DNA of 64,000 nucleotides, taken from positions 1,488,001 through 1,552,000 of the forward strand of contig CAWFTN010000001.1 of assembly GCA_963818925.1 (NCBI GenBank), read 5' to 3'. Source of the DNA: JAMXLG01 sp963818925. GTDB taxonomy: Bacteria > Vulcanimicrobiota > Vulcanimicrobiia > Vulcanimicrobiales > Vulcanimicrobiaceae. The notes below the pieces were generated by a model, which did no database searches, was not told the DNA's origin, and was given only the letters and a program-made list of their open reading frames with translations. Positions 1 to 7,874 of this stretch are shown here, piece after piece. The position numbers and the translations under genes were made by a program. Positions within the stretch are counted from its first letter, which is position 1, and every line of letters starts with the position of its first letter.

Positions 1-1
1 C

Positions 2-565
2 GCGCTGAACGCGCAAACCCTCAAGCCGGAGTTCGTTCCGGAAGTCGTCGAGAATCCGCAACTCTCCGACGTCTTCGAGGTCATGACGCGCGCGGTGTTT
101 CAGGCGGGCGTCAGTTGGGCGCAGATCGCGAAGCATTGGGATGCATACCGTCGCGCGTTCGACGGATTCGATCCGAATCGTGTCGCGCAGTTCGGCGAAG
201 CGGATATCGAACGCGTTCTCGCCGAGCCCGGTATTTTGCGCATGCGGCGCAAAGTCGTCGCGACGATCGCAAACGCAGTCGCGCTTCGCGATCTGATCGC
301 GAAGTACGGCGATTTCCAGGGCTACGTCGCGTCGTTTTCGGACTACAGCGCACTAGTGAAGGACGTGAAAAAGCGCTTCTCGTTCATGGGTGAAATGAAT
401 GTATGGTATCTCCTCTTCCGCCTCGGCGAGCGGGTACCGCGCTTCGAATCGTGGGTGACGACGATTCCCGGCGACCATCCGCGCATGCGCGAGATGGTCG
501 AACGTGCGCGCGCTACGGGCCGCTCGGCCGAGGAGACTGATTCGGATTCGGCCGCGGCCGAATGA
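2..565 (+). CDS. DNA-3-methyladenine glycosylase I-like protein (5' partial)
   Basis: The reading frame is open from the window edge, so the true start lies upstream. The segment with FQAGVSW followed by YRRAFDGFDP and then a helix-hairpin-like stretch (residues near VLAEPGILRMRRKV) matches the Tag family, which excises 3-methyladenine from alkylated DNA in base excision repair. Aligned by eye, the Glu that precedes the QAG motif in E. coli Tag is replaced (TRAVFQAG), and I see no zinc-binding His/Cys set at the C-terminus, so this is a divergent member whose activity is uncertain. The C-terminal 20 residues are a low-complexity Ser/Asp/Ala tail. The last 53 bases overlap the end of the convergent TonB receptor gene. 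Confidence 0.72.
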   Translation, partial: ALNAQTLKPEFVPEVVENPQLSDVFEVMTRAVFQAGVSWAQIAKHWDAYRRAFDGFDPNRVAQFGEADIERVLAEPGILRMRRKVVATIANAVALRDLIAKYGDFQGYVASFSDYSALVKDVKKRFSFMGEMNVWYLLFRLGERVPRFESWVTTIPGDHPRMREMVERARATGRSAEETDSDSAAAE

Positions 566-3500
566 TGTAGAGTCCGTAGGGCGCCGCGTAGTTGACGTGC
601 GGTGGCATCGCGCCGTCCCATCCCTTCGCGACGATATCTTCCGGCGACGCATTCGCGATCCGTCCGCAACGCAAGAGCGCACCGATGATTGCGGGATCGC
701 CCGGTGTGAGATCGTACCAGGTGCCGCTCTTCGCCGTATGCGGCGTAATCGTCCACAGCGTGGTCTTTGCGCTTGAGGGCTTTGCGAAATACGCTTTGAG
801 TTCGCCGAGCGCTTCCGTTGCCGAACTGCGCACGTCACCCGTACACGAATCGGCCGAACGGACTTCGAAGGGATTCGGCGGCGCCTTCTGCGGCAACGCG
901 TAGACGCGGAACGTTTCTTGCCCCGCCTGCTGCGGACGCGGGTTGAAATACAATCCGACCTCGGGCATGAACGTCAACTGCAAGCCGCGGAACGTGCCTG
1001 TCTGCGTGTAGAGATGACGGTTCGTCACGTCGTCAGCCGTTGCGATGTGCAGCGCGAAACATCCGAGGAACGCGCGGAATCCCCCGCCCGGACCGCCGCG
1101 TTGCCGGTCTTGCGCGTTCGGCGACTTCCCCGCATCTGCGACGACCTCCGACGCGAGTTGCACGGTCCCCGCTTGCGCTTGCAATCGCGGAACGATGATC
1201 AGCGCATAGGTCGATCCCATGCCGTGATACGTGACCGTCGCTCCGTCAATCGCGGGCGGCGGCATCGAGGCGGGATATCCTCGTGCCGTTTTTGCTGCTT
1301 CGATTTGTGCGACGTACGCCTTCAGTGCGCCAGAAAGTTTTTGCGACGTCGCAAGCGCATCGCCCGTGCACGATGCCGTTTGCACGTCGAGCGGATTCGC
1401 CGGCGGCGACGTGGGAAGCGGACTGAAGAATTGGCGCAATCCGCCGCCGCCTTGGCGGCCGCCGCCCGGCCCGCCGCGGCCCACGCCCGGAATACTTGCG
1501 CGTCCCACCGAGATGGGCGACGAACCGAAATTCGATCCGCCGGTGCCGAACTTCAGGTTGTATGTCACCGAATACGTGCGCGGGGTGAGCGGACGCGCAA
1601 TCGTCGGAATCGACGTGCCGTTTTGCGTAATGTACGGAACGGCATACTGGGGGCTCGCGAACGTACCGGCGTAGGTATTGGTGATGTTGCTCACCGCAAA
1701 GGTCAGCGTTCCACGATCGAACGCGGTGCTTGCGCCGAGATCGTACGTCGTGTACGCCGGAAGATTATTCGGATTGTTCTTACCGGTGTACATCGCGTCT
1801 GCAAGCCACTCGATCGAAGAGCCGGGCGACTTATAGTCGAGCACGATGCCGCCGCGTTGCAACGGCACATTCGGCACTTGATCCCCGGAGATCGTAATCG
1901 AATAGGGGTTATTGATGCGGGGATCGTTCGACTCGATCTTCGAGACGTTGACGTTCCAGAACGGTTGAACGACGAGATTGCCGAGCGAGAGGAACCCGCT
2001 GGCCGAACCGCCCTGATAGACGCGCTGCACACCACCGACCGGCGAGGTGAAATAGAGTTGTGTCGCACTGAGCGGTGTCTTCGCCGAGCATCCCGCGCTC
2101 GATCGATAGACCTGTTGAACCGCGCCGAGATACTGCTGTGAGATCGTGCCGTCCGCGAGCAACACGGAGCCGTTGACCTCGACCGGCAAAACGGTGCCGT
2201 TTTGTCGCTGATTGTAGAGTTGGAACGTCAGCGATGTACCGTGGAATGAACGCGTATAGCTCAAGCGCTCCGAAGACGACGAACTCGCCGTCGGCTGATC
2301 GCCGGGCGCGTTGCCGTAGATCACATTTCCGTTACAGTCGAACCGCAGCGACGCCGGATCGGTCAGCACCGTCGAGCGCGACAGCGACGGCGCAATACCG
2401 CCGAGCGATACATAACCGCTCCACGTATCGCGCGTGGTCGGTTTCCATGTCGCGCCAATGGTTCCCAGACCACTCGAAAGCCCCCCGTTAGAACGATTTC
2501 CACCGATCGATTCGGAAAGCGTCAACTTATCGTTGGAGTAGATTGTGTCGGTCAGCTGAAACGCGTTGTAGTTCGAATACTGAAGGCTGTTGTAATACGG
2601 GTCCGCTTGCACGACCAGCGGCGACGTCGTCTGACCGGTCCACGTACCATATGCCTGAAACGAGATCGTGTGCCGCTCGCGTTCGGGCAACGTCGCGGTC
2701 ACGGTGTAGCCGTGGCTATCCGTGTTCGTCGCATAACCGATCGGCTGAGCGACGCCATCGACAAAACGGTTAAGCTGATCGTTCACGTTGAAAAACGCCG
2801 TCGAATAGACGGAAGCGACGATGCTGGTTTGTCCGACGAGCGCGTTATCCTGAAGCGAATACATTTGCACGTTGCTCTTCGACGTATTGTCGGGACCGTA
2901 ACCGCACGGAACTTCTTGCGTTATGCGCAGGCAGACGAGGTTCGTCGAACGGCTCGAGCCGAGGAACGTTCCCGTGAGCGTCTGCGAATCGCTGAACTGA
3001 TAGCGGAACCGCGCGAGCTCGCCCGCGATCCCGGAGTCGCCGTTGTGCGAATAGTCCAGGCCGCTCGCGTCCAGATACGTCATGCCGTCGACGAGGCTCG
3101 GATATTGACGATACGTCGCTTGGAGCGCGGTACCGAGTTTTCCGAACGATCCCGTCTCGCCCATCGAATAGTTGTAGCGGCCGTTGCTGCCGACACCGAG
3201 CTGGAGCGCCGAACGCCACGACAACGTCGGCTGCAATGTCGAGAAGCCGACGCTGCCGCCCAAACCGCCGATGCCGGGCCCTTGATGTACCGACGCGCCG
3301 CCGAAAAGGTCGGTCGCGAATCCGCCAAGATTTCCGGCTTGGCCCGGAGCGTTGAGCGGAATGCCGTCGAGGGTCAGCTGCGTTTGGCTCGGATCGTGGC
3401 CTTCGAGTGAGACCGTTTGCGTCGCGTCGCTGTCGTCACCCGACGTGGAGACCGTAACGCCGGAAAGCTTGTTGAGCGCGTCGGAAAGATCGGTGGAAAG

Positions 3501-3926
3501 TTTACGCTGCGGCGAGTTTTCGTTGATCGTCGAGGTAGAAACCGATGTCGTGGATTTCGCGGTGACCGACCCGATGATCTTGAGATTTGTCGCAAGCGCG
3601 AGCGTCACGTCGACGGTGATGTTGCGACCGTTGACGACTTCAAACGGTTGCGACGTGATCGTCTGATAGCCGCCGTGCGCGATGCGTGCGCGATATATAC
3701 CGTCGGGCACGTCCGTGAAGTAGACCTGGCCGTTCTTGCCGGTGAGTTCACTCGTGACGACCGGGCCGTCGAGCACGACGCGCGCGAGACCGAGCGGTGT
3801 TTTCCCGCTCTCATCGTTAACGACGATGCGGATCGAGCCGGAATCGTCCTGAGCCAACACCGAGCCGGGTAGCAAAACGAAGAGCAGAGCAAGGGCGCTC
3901 CATGCAGAGAGCAAACGACGGACCAT
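513..3926 (-). CDS. TonB-dependent outer-membrane receptor with duplicated C-terminal extension
   Basis: The product is about 1137 residues. A signal peptide starts at the ATG at 3926 (MVRRLLSAWSALALL, ending near VLAQ); a GTG at 3947 is an alternative start. A carboxypeptidase-regulatory-like beta domain follows (roughly residues 31-108), then a plug domain with LDGIPLNAP (roughly 130-245) and a beta barrel that appears to end near residue 790 (TYSVTYNLKF). About 345 residues then follow the barrel, which is unusual. They include Gly/Arg-rich linkers and two related segments, NPLDVQTASCTGDA (near 847) and NPFEVRSADSCTGD (near 1024), each continuing with a similar helix (ALKAYVAQ, ELKAYFAK). 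The gene is last in a minus-strand operon with a two-component system, 56 bases behind the kinase, so uptake of its unknown substrate is probably controlled by that pair. Confidence 0.85.
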   Translation of the reverse strand: MVRRLLSAWSALALLFVLLPGSVLAQDDSGSIRIVVNDESGKTPLGLARVVLDGPVVTSELTGKNGQVYFTDVPDGIYRARIAHGGYQTITSQPFEVVNGRNITVDVTLALATNLKIIGSVTAKSTTSVSTSTINENSPQRKLSTDLSDALNKLSGVTVSTSGDDSDATQTVSLEGHDPSQTQLTLDGIPLNAPGQAGNLGGFATDLFGGASVHQGPGIGGLGGSVGFSTLQPTLSWRSALQLGVGSNGRYNYSMGETGSFGKLGTALQATYRQYPSLVDGMTYLDASGLDYSHNGDSGIAGELARFRYQFSDSQTLTGTFLGSSRSTNLVCLRITQEVPCGYGPDNTSKSNVQMYSLQDNALVGQTSIVASVYSTAFFNVNDQLNRFVDGVAQPIGYATNTDSHGYTVTATLPERERHTISFQAYGTWTGQTTSPLVVQADPYYNSLQYSNYNAFQLTDTIYSNDKLTLSESIGGNRSNGGLSSGLGTIGATWKPTTRDTWSGYVSLGGIAPSLSRSTVLTDPASLRFDCNGNVIYGNAPGDQPTASSSSSERLSYTRSFHGTSLTFQLYNQRQNGTVLPVEVNGSVLLADGTISQQYLGAVQQVYRSSAGCSAKTPLSATQLYFTSPVGGVQRVYQGGSASGFLSLGNLVVQPFWNVNVSKIESNDPRINNPYSITISGDQVPNVPLQRGGIVLDYKSPGSSIEWLADAMYTGKNNPNNLPAYTTYDLGASTAFDRGTLTFAVSNITNTYAGTFASPQYAVPYITQNGTSIPTIARPLTPRTYSVTYNLKFGTGGSNFGSSPISVGRASIPGVGRGGPGGGRQGGGGLRQFFSPLPTSPPANPLDVQTASCTGDALATSQKLSGALKAYVAQIEAAKTARGYPASMPPPAIDGATVTYHGMGSTYALIIVPRLQAQAGTVQLASEVVADAGKSPNAQDRQRGGPGGGFRAFLGCFALHIATADDVTNRHLYTQTGTFRGLQLTFMPEVGLYFNPRPQQAGQETFRVYALPQKAPPNPFEVRSADSCTGDVRSSATEALGELKAYFAKPSSAKTTLWTITPHTAKSGTWYDLTPGDPAIIGALLRCGRIANASPEDIVAKGWDGAMPPHVNYAAPYGLYIIRPRPNPNQSPRPSGP

Positions 3927-3982
3927 CGCGCTGATTTTTACGAACACGGCTGATAACAGACTGAGGAAACGACGTACCTTGA

Positions 3983-5368
3983 TTAAAGTGTGATCACGAC
4001 CGTTGTGCCACGGTTTGGCGCGCTTTGCAATTCGATCGATCCTCCGGCTCGCTCGACCGCGCGCTTCGCGATCGCGAGACCGAGGCCCGTTCCGCTGATC
4101 TCCCCGCGCTGATCGCCGCGGTAGAACCGCTCGAAGGCGTGAATGCGCTCGGATTCGGTCATGCCGGGACCTTCGTCACTCACCATGATGGCCGTCTGAC
4201 CGTTCAGGCGGCTGGCGCGCAGATGGATCGGCGCCTCAGGTGCGTACTTCAGCGCGTTTTCGACAACATTCCAAATCGCTTCGCCGAGCTCTGCGCGGTC
4301 GGCTTCGACGGTGCTTGCACCGTCCACGCTGTAGTCGATCTGGCGGCTATCGTCGAGGCGTCGGGCGGCATCGCACTGATCGCGCAGAAGTTGCGCGACG
4401 TCGATCGTCTCTTTATTCGGTGGCGTCTCCGAATCCAAACGGGCCAGGCGCATCAAGCGATCGATGAGACCGCGCATGTGTTCCTTCTCGATAGACATCG
4501 TCCCGAGAATCTGGCGCGCGATCGTCGGCTCGGCAACCGCACCGCGACGGAGCACGTCGATATATCCGCCGATGACGGTCAAGGGCGTGCGCAATTCGTG
4601 TCCGGCGTCGGCGACGAACTGCCGCATGCGTTCTTCGGTCTGCCGGCGTTCGTCCATGGCCGCGGCGACACTCGCGGCAGCGTCGTTGTACGCCATCGTC
4701 AACTCGCCGATCTCGTCGCCGCCGGGCGCCATGAAACGACGCTGCGTGAAGTCGCCTGCGGCGAGCGCGCGCAGTGAATCGGTGATCTCCGTGACGGGCC
4801 GCAGCGCCTGACGCGCAACAATCCGCCCCAAAAACCATGAGACGAGCACGGCAGCAATCGCGATCGTGATTACGACGCGCCAATACGGAAGCAGCGACAC
4901 GAGTAGCAACGCGATCGACGGTTCGAACGCGACGTAGCCGCCGTCAACTTCCGTGAGATCGAGCGGCTCGGGGCGATGTCCTTCGATCGGCGCGCCGGGC
5001 GGCGGTCCTGGAAAGATCAACCGGATACGCCCTTGATTCATCGCGACGACGCGATCGAGCAACTTGGGACGCAGCGCTTTGTCGCCGGCGAGAAAGCGGC
5101 CCTCATTGTCAAAGACTGCAACGCGCAGACCGATACCGCTAAGATCTTGAACGAGTTCCGGTGCCGTCTGCTGGAGTGATTGGCCTTCCATGCGCTTCTG
5201 CTCGGTGATAATACGCGCTTCCTCGTGTTTGGCGATGACGATATCGCCTGTGAAACGCGTCATCTCGAGAACGAGCGCAACGCCCGAAGCAACGAGCACC
5301 AAAAGAATCGTGATACCGAGCAGCGTCGTGTACATCGCGGAGAGCCGCGACGCGAGGGATTGCTTCAT
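3983..5368 (-). CDS. membrane sensor histidine kinase
   Basis: This is a 461-residue kinase. Transmembrane segments lie near residues 14-34 and 152-180 and enclose a periplasmic sensor of about 115 residues. A HAMP linker (about 180-232) follows, then a HisKA dimerisation helix with the phospho-acceptor His257 in DAGHELRTPL. The HATPase domain has an N box (ENALKYAPE), a G1 box (DEGPGM) and a G2 box (GTGLGLAI). All catalytic motifs look intact. It starts 6 bases after the stop of the OmpR-type response regulator and is followed by the TonB receptor, giving a regulator-kinase-receptor operon. The sensed ligand cannot be read from the sequence; the sensor region is not a recognised fold. Confidence 0.93.
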   Translation of the reverse strand: MKQSLASRLSAMYTTLLGITILLVLVASGVALVLEMTRFTGDIVIAKHEEARIITEQKRMEGQSLQQTAPELVQDLSGIGLRVAVFDNEGRFLAGDKALRPKLLDRVVAMNQGRIRLIFPGPPPGAPIEGHRPEPLDLTEVDGGYVAFEPSIALLLVSLLPYWRVVITIAIAAVLVSWFLGRIVARQALRPVTEITDSLRALAAGDFTQRRFMAPGGDEIGELTMAYNDAAASVAAAMDERRQTEERMRQFVADAGHELRTPLTVIGGYIDVLRRGAVAEPTIARQILGTMSIEKEHMRGLIDRLMRLARLDSETPPNKETIDVAQLLRDQCDAARRLDDSRQIDYSVDGASTVEADRAELGEAIWNVVENALKYAPEAPIHLRASRLNGQTAIMVSDEGPGMTESERIHAFERFYRGDQRGEISGTGLGLAIAKRAVERAGGSIELQSAPNRGTTVVITL

Positions 5369-5374
5369 CTAACG

Positions 5375-6067
5375 TTAGGACTGTTGAGAGAGTCCGTAGC
5401 CGACTCCTCGAACGGTTCGAAGGAACGAGCCGCGCTCGCCCGGACGGTCGATTTTCGCGCGCAGATATGAAATATACGTTTCGACGATGTTCGGGCCGCC
5501 CTCGAAGTCGTGTCCCCAGACGATCTCGAGCAAATGATCCTTGCTGAAAACGCGACGGGGTTCTCGCATAAAGACTTGCAGCAGGTCGAATTCCCGTTGC
5601 GTCAATTCGACCGCGTCTTTGCCGCGCCATACCTCGCGGGTCTGTGGATTCATCGCAACGTCACGCCAACGCAGCACGTGCTCTTCGATGAGCTGCGGAC
5701 GCCGCAACTTGGCTTGAATTCGCGCGATCAGTTCCTCGAAGACGAACGGCTTGACGAGGTAGTCGTCCGCGCCGGAGCTCAAACTCAGCACCTTGTCTTC
5801 GGTTCCGCCCTTGGCGGTCAACATGAGGATCGGCGCCTGTGTGATCTCACGCAGTTTCGGCAGGAGCGTGATGCCGTCGATCTTCGGCATCATGATATCG
5901 AGCACGATCACTTCGGGATCAAAGCGGCGCACCAGATCGAGGGCCGCGACCCCATCGGCCGCGGTCTGAACGTCGTACCCTTCACGAGAGAGCCCGAGCT
6001 CGAGCATTTCACGAACCATGCGGTCGTCATCGATGACGGCCACGCGGGAATTTACCATGATGAACAT
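5375..6067 (-). CDS. OmpR/PhoB-family response regulator
   Basis: This 230-residue protein has a receiver domain with acidic residues DDD at 13-15, phospho-acceptor Asp57 (VLDIMMP), Thr84 and Lys106 (YLVKPF). It is followed by an OmpR-type winged helix (TQREFDLLQVF, then a recognition helix region ending TVRGVGYGL). It is the cognate partner of the histidine kinase that starts 6 bases downstream. Regulators of this class usually bind direct repeats about 11 bp apart. An in-frame ATG at 6058 is an alternative start; neither start has a clear Shine-Dalgarno sequence. Confidence 0.93.
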   Translation of the reverse strand: MFIMVNSRVAVIDDDRMVREMLELGLSREGYDVQTAADGVAALDLVRRFDPEVIVLDIMMPKIDGITLLPKLREITQAPILMLTAKGGTEDKVLSLSSGADDYLVKPFVFEELIARIQAKLRRPQLIEEHVLRWRDVAMNPQTREVWRGKDAVELTQREFDLLQVFMREPRRVFSKDHLLEIVWGHDFEGGPNIVETYISYLRAKIDRPGERGSFLRTVRGVGYGLSQQS

Positions 6068-6082
6068 CTACACCGATACTAT

Positions 6083-6104
6083 GCGGCCTCCCCTTGGAGG
6101 CCGC
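6083..6104. repeat. perfect 9-bp inverted repeat
   Basis: GCGGCCTCC, a 4-base spacer, then GGAGGCCGC. It lies between the 6129-6584 gene and the response-regulator start. As RNA it would form a very stable hairpin. No T tract follows on either strand, so it is not a standard terminator; it could be a processing or protective structure in a read-through transcript. Confidence 0.6.
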
Positions 6105-6128
6105 TGAGGCGGTGCGTTCCTCTATACC

Positions 6129-6584
6129 CTACGCAGCCCGCAGCGGTGACGGCCACCGCGAAAATGTTTGCCCGGAGATCAGTGCCGCTTGCCGGACGGA
6201 ATCGAGCGGGTGCGAGATTAGCGTAATGCCGGACTTCGAGGCTGCGATGCTCACGACGTCGTCGATGAGCCACTGCGCGAACACGTGAACCTCGTTCGTT
6301 CCGGCGGCCTGAGCGAGCGCGACGAGCAGATCGGCCAGCGTGCATTCGCCCCGCGCGAGCAGCGGCGCGACGAGGTCATGCTGCACGCGCCGCGCATTCC
6401 ATCCGGCAGCGACGACCACAACTTTCGTCAATTCGCCCTTGCCCGAGGATTCGAAGTCGACCAGCGCCGCGTGAACGGCGGGTGCGAGAAGCGGATCGAC
6501 CTGCATGTGGAGCGTGGCTCCTGCGATCGTCGCCGAGGGACCTGCGGTAAGGACGGCGCCGGCACCGATGACGTAGTCGTTCAT
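6129..6584 (-). CDS. hypothetical protein (possible FIST- or pilT-unlike small alpha/beta protein)
   Basis: I do not recognise this family. The frame is open from 6668, but I choose the ATG at 6584 (MNDYVIGAGA) because a rho-independent terminator for the preceding gene lies at 6620-6659, upstream of this start. That gives 151 residues, Ala/Val-rich, with alternating strands and helices (residues near LTKVVVVAAGW and SGITLISHPL) and no signal peptide or membrane helix. It sits between the HD-GYP gene and the two-component operon on the same strand, but the terminator separates it from the HD-GYP transcript. Confidence 0.55.
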   Translation of the reverse strand: MNDYVIGAGAVLTAGPSATIAGATLHMQVDPLLAPAVHAALVDFESSGKGELTKVVVVAAGWNARRVQHDLVAPLLARGECTLADLLVALAQAAGTNEVHVFAQWLIDDVVSIAASKSGITLISHPLDSVRQAALISGQTFSRWPSPLRAA

Positions 6585-6619
6585 GAAGGCAGTCTCGCAC
6601 GCGCGAGTGCCAACTGCAT

Positions 6620-6659
6620 GGCATAAAATTAAAGAGGCGCCGTAAAGAACGACGCCTCT
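6620..6659 (-). terminator. rho-independent terminator of the HD-GYP operon
   Basis: Read on the minus strand: a 7-bp stem AGAGGCG/CGCCTCT (6659-6653 with 6639-6633) around a 13-base loop, followed by TTTAATTTTA. It lies 40 bases after the HD-GYP stop codon and closes the long operon that begins at 17360. Confidence 0.8.
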
Positions 6660-6698
6660 GCCCACCACCCGATAGCGGGGCTTTCCTCGACGTGGACG

Positions 6699-7682
6699 CT
6701 ACGCCGAGGAAAGGTGCACGTGTTCTTGGGAGACGGAGGACGTGCGCCGGCTGAACATGCCGATCATCGCGTCAACCACCTCGGGATCCCATTGAGAACC
6801 GCGGCCCTCTTGCAAAATCTGGAGCGCTTGGCGAGGAGCAATCGGGCGCCGGTAGGGACGCTCGCTGATCATCGCGTGAAATGCGTCGGCCACCGCAACG
6901 ATGCGCGCTTCGAATGGAATGCTGGCACCCGCGAGGCCGTCCGGATATCCGCCGCCGTCGTACCGCTCGTGATGGGCGCGCACCACGATCGAGCAGCGCT
7001 GGAGCGACGGAATCTGGTTGAGAATGCGTGAGCCGCCCGCGGCGTGGTCGCGCATGACGTCCCACTCTGCCGCGGTGAGCGGCCCGGTTTTCAACAAGAT
7101 GTCATCGGGCGTCGAGATCTTTCCGATGTCATGGAGCAGGGCGCACAGTTCGACGAACTCCGTCGTCTCGGCATCGCAGCTCATCGCCGTAGCGAGCCGC
7201 CGCGCCCATTCGGCCGTCGCCTTCGAATGACAGCATGTGCCGTAATCGCGCTCGGCCAGCATTGCCAGCAACGCGTCGGTCGTCTCGAGCGTCGGCGGTT
7301 GTTCATCTTCCGTATCGACGCCGAGCGTGGTGCGCTCGATCTCGCCGGAGAGCACGTCAAGGAATGCCAGCAGACGCCGGTGATCGGCGTCGTACGTCAA
7401 GGCCGCGGTCGAGACGGTATGCGTGGCAGCGATCGTCAGATCCATCACGCCCGCCCGGCCGTACTTGGGCATCTCGCGCTCCGCCCAAGCAACGAGCCCG
7501 ACGGGCTTTGCAAGCGTCAGTGAGAGACACAGACGGTCCAGCAAAACTTCCAGGGACTGTTCGATATCTGCCTCGTCGGCAGTCGCAGCCAGCGTTAACT
7601 GCCTCACTGCACTAGCGGCGAGCGCAGGAACCTCTTGACCAAGCGAGGCCCCGAGGGCCGTCAGCGTACGAATGGCTGGCAT
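6699..7682 (-). CDS. HD-GYP domain protein (probable c-di-GMP phosphodiesterase)
   Basis: The 327 residues divide into an N-terminal region of about 130 residues of unknown fold and a C-terminal HD-GYP domain. Metal and catalytic motifs are present: HDIGK at 184-188, HHERYDGGGYPDG at 237-249 and VADAFHAM near 264-271. The GYP triplet that marks c-di-GMP hydrolases is intact, so the expected reaction is c-di-GMP to pGpG or GMP in the cytoplasm. It is the last gene of the operon, 30 bases behind a micro-ORF, and is followed by a terminator. No transmembrane segment is evident. The N-terminal region may be the sensing or partner-binding part. Confidence 0.88.
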   Translation of the reverse strand: MPAIRTLTALGASLGQEVPALAASAVRQLTLAATADEADIEQSLEVLLDRLCLSLTLAKPVGLVAWAEREMPKYGRAGVMDLTIAATHTVSTAALTYDADHRRLLAFLDVLSGEIERTTLGVDTEDEQPPTLETTDALLAMLAERDYGTCCHSKATAEWARRLATAMSCDAETTEFVELCALLHDIGKISTPDDILLKTGPLTAAEWDVMRDHAAGGSRILNQIPSLQRCSIVVRAHHERYDGGGYPDGLAGASIPFEARIVAVADAFHAMISERPYRRPIAPRQALQILQEGRGSQWDPEVVDAMIGMFSRRTSSVSQEHVHLSSA

Positions 7683-7712
7683 GAGCGGGTTTTCCGTGGC
7701 GGACGGGGTGCT

Positions 7713-7802
7713 TTATGCGCCGACCGAGCCCGGGGGAAGTTCGCACTGCGCAAAAGCAGCGGCGGTGACGAGCGCAACAACGATAACAGCAGCGGTGATC
7801 AA
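7713..7802 (-). CDS. putative secreted micro-peptide, 29 aa
   Basis: This small frame lies between the MalT/LuxR regulator and the HD-GYP gene on the same strand. I choose the TTG at 7802 because AAAAGGGG lies 6 bases upstream; GTG at 7835 or 7850 would give 40 or 45 residues. The product starts with a hydrophobic core (ITAAVIVVALVTAAAFA) and ends with QCELPPGSVGA. A signal-peptidase-like AFA site would release an 11-residue tail with Cys at position 2. The layout resembles the 24-residue peptide at 23625. Translation and export are inferred; a small membrane peptide, or no expression, is possible. Confidence 0.45.
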   Translation of the reverse strand: MITAAVIVVALVTAAAFAQCELPPGSVGA

Positions 7803-7874
7803 AGCAAACCCCTTTTGGACAATTGAACTATCCACAAGATACGGGGTCACGGCGCCCTAGCGCCCTACTGAATT

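Noticed and set aside
918..2141. A 407-codon plus-strand frame opposite the TonB receptor
   Set aside because: Arg/His-rich composition with no coherent secondary structure; shadow of the receptor gene.
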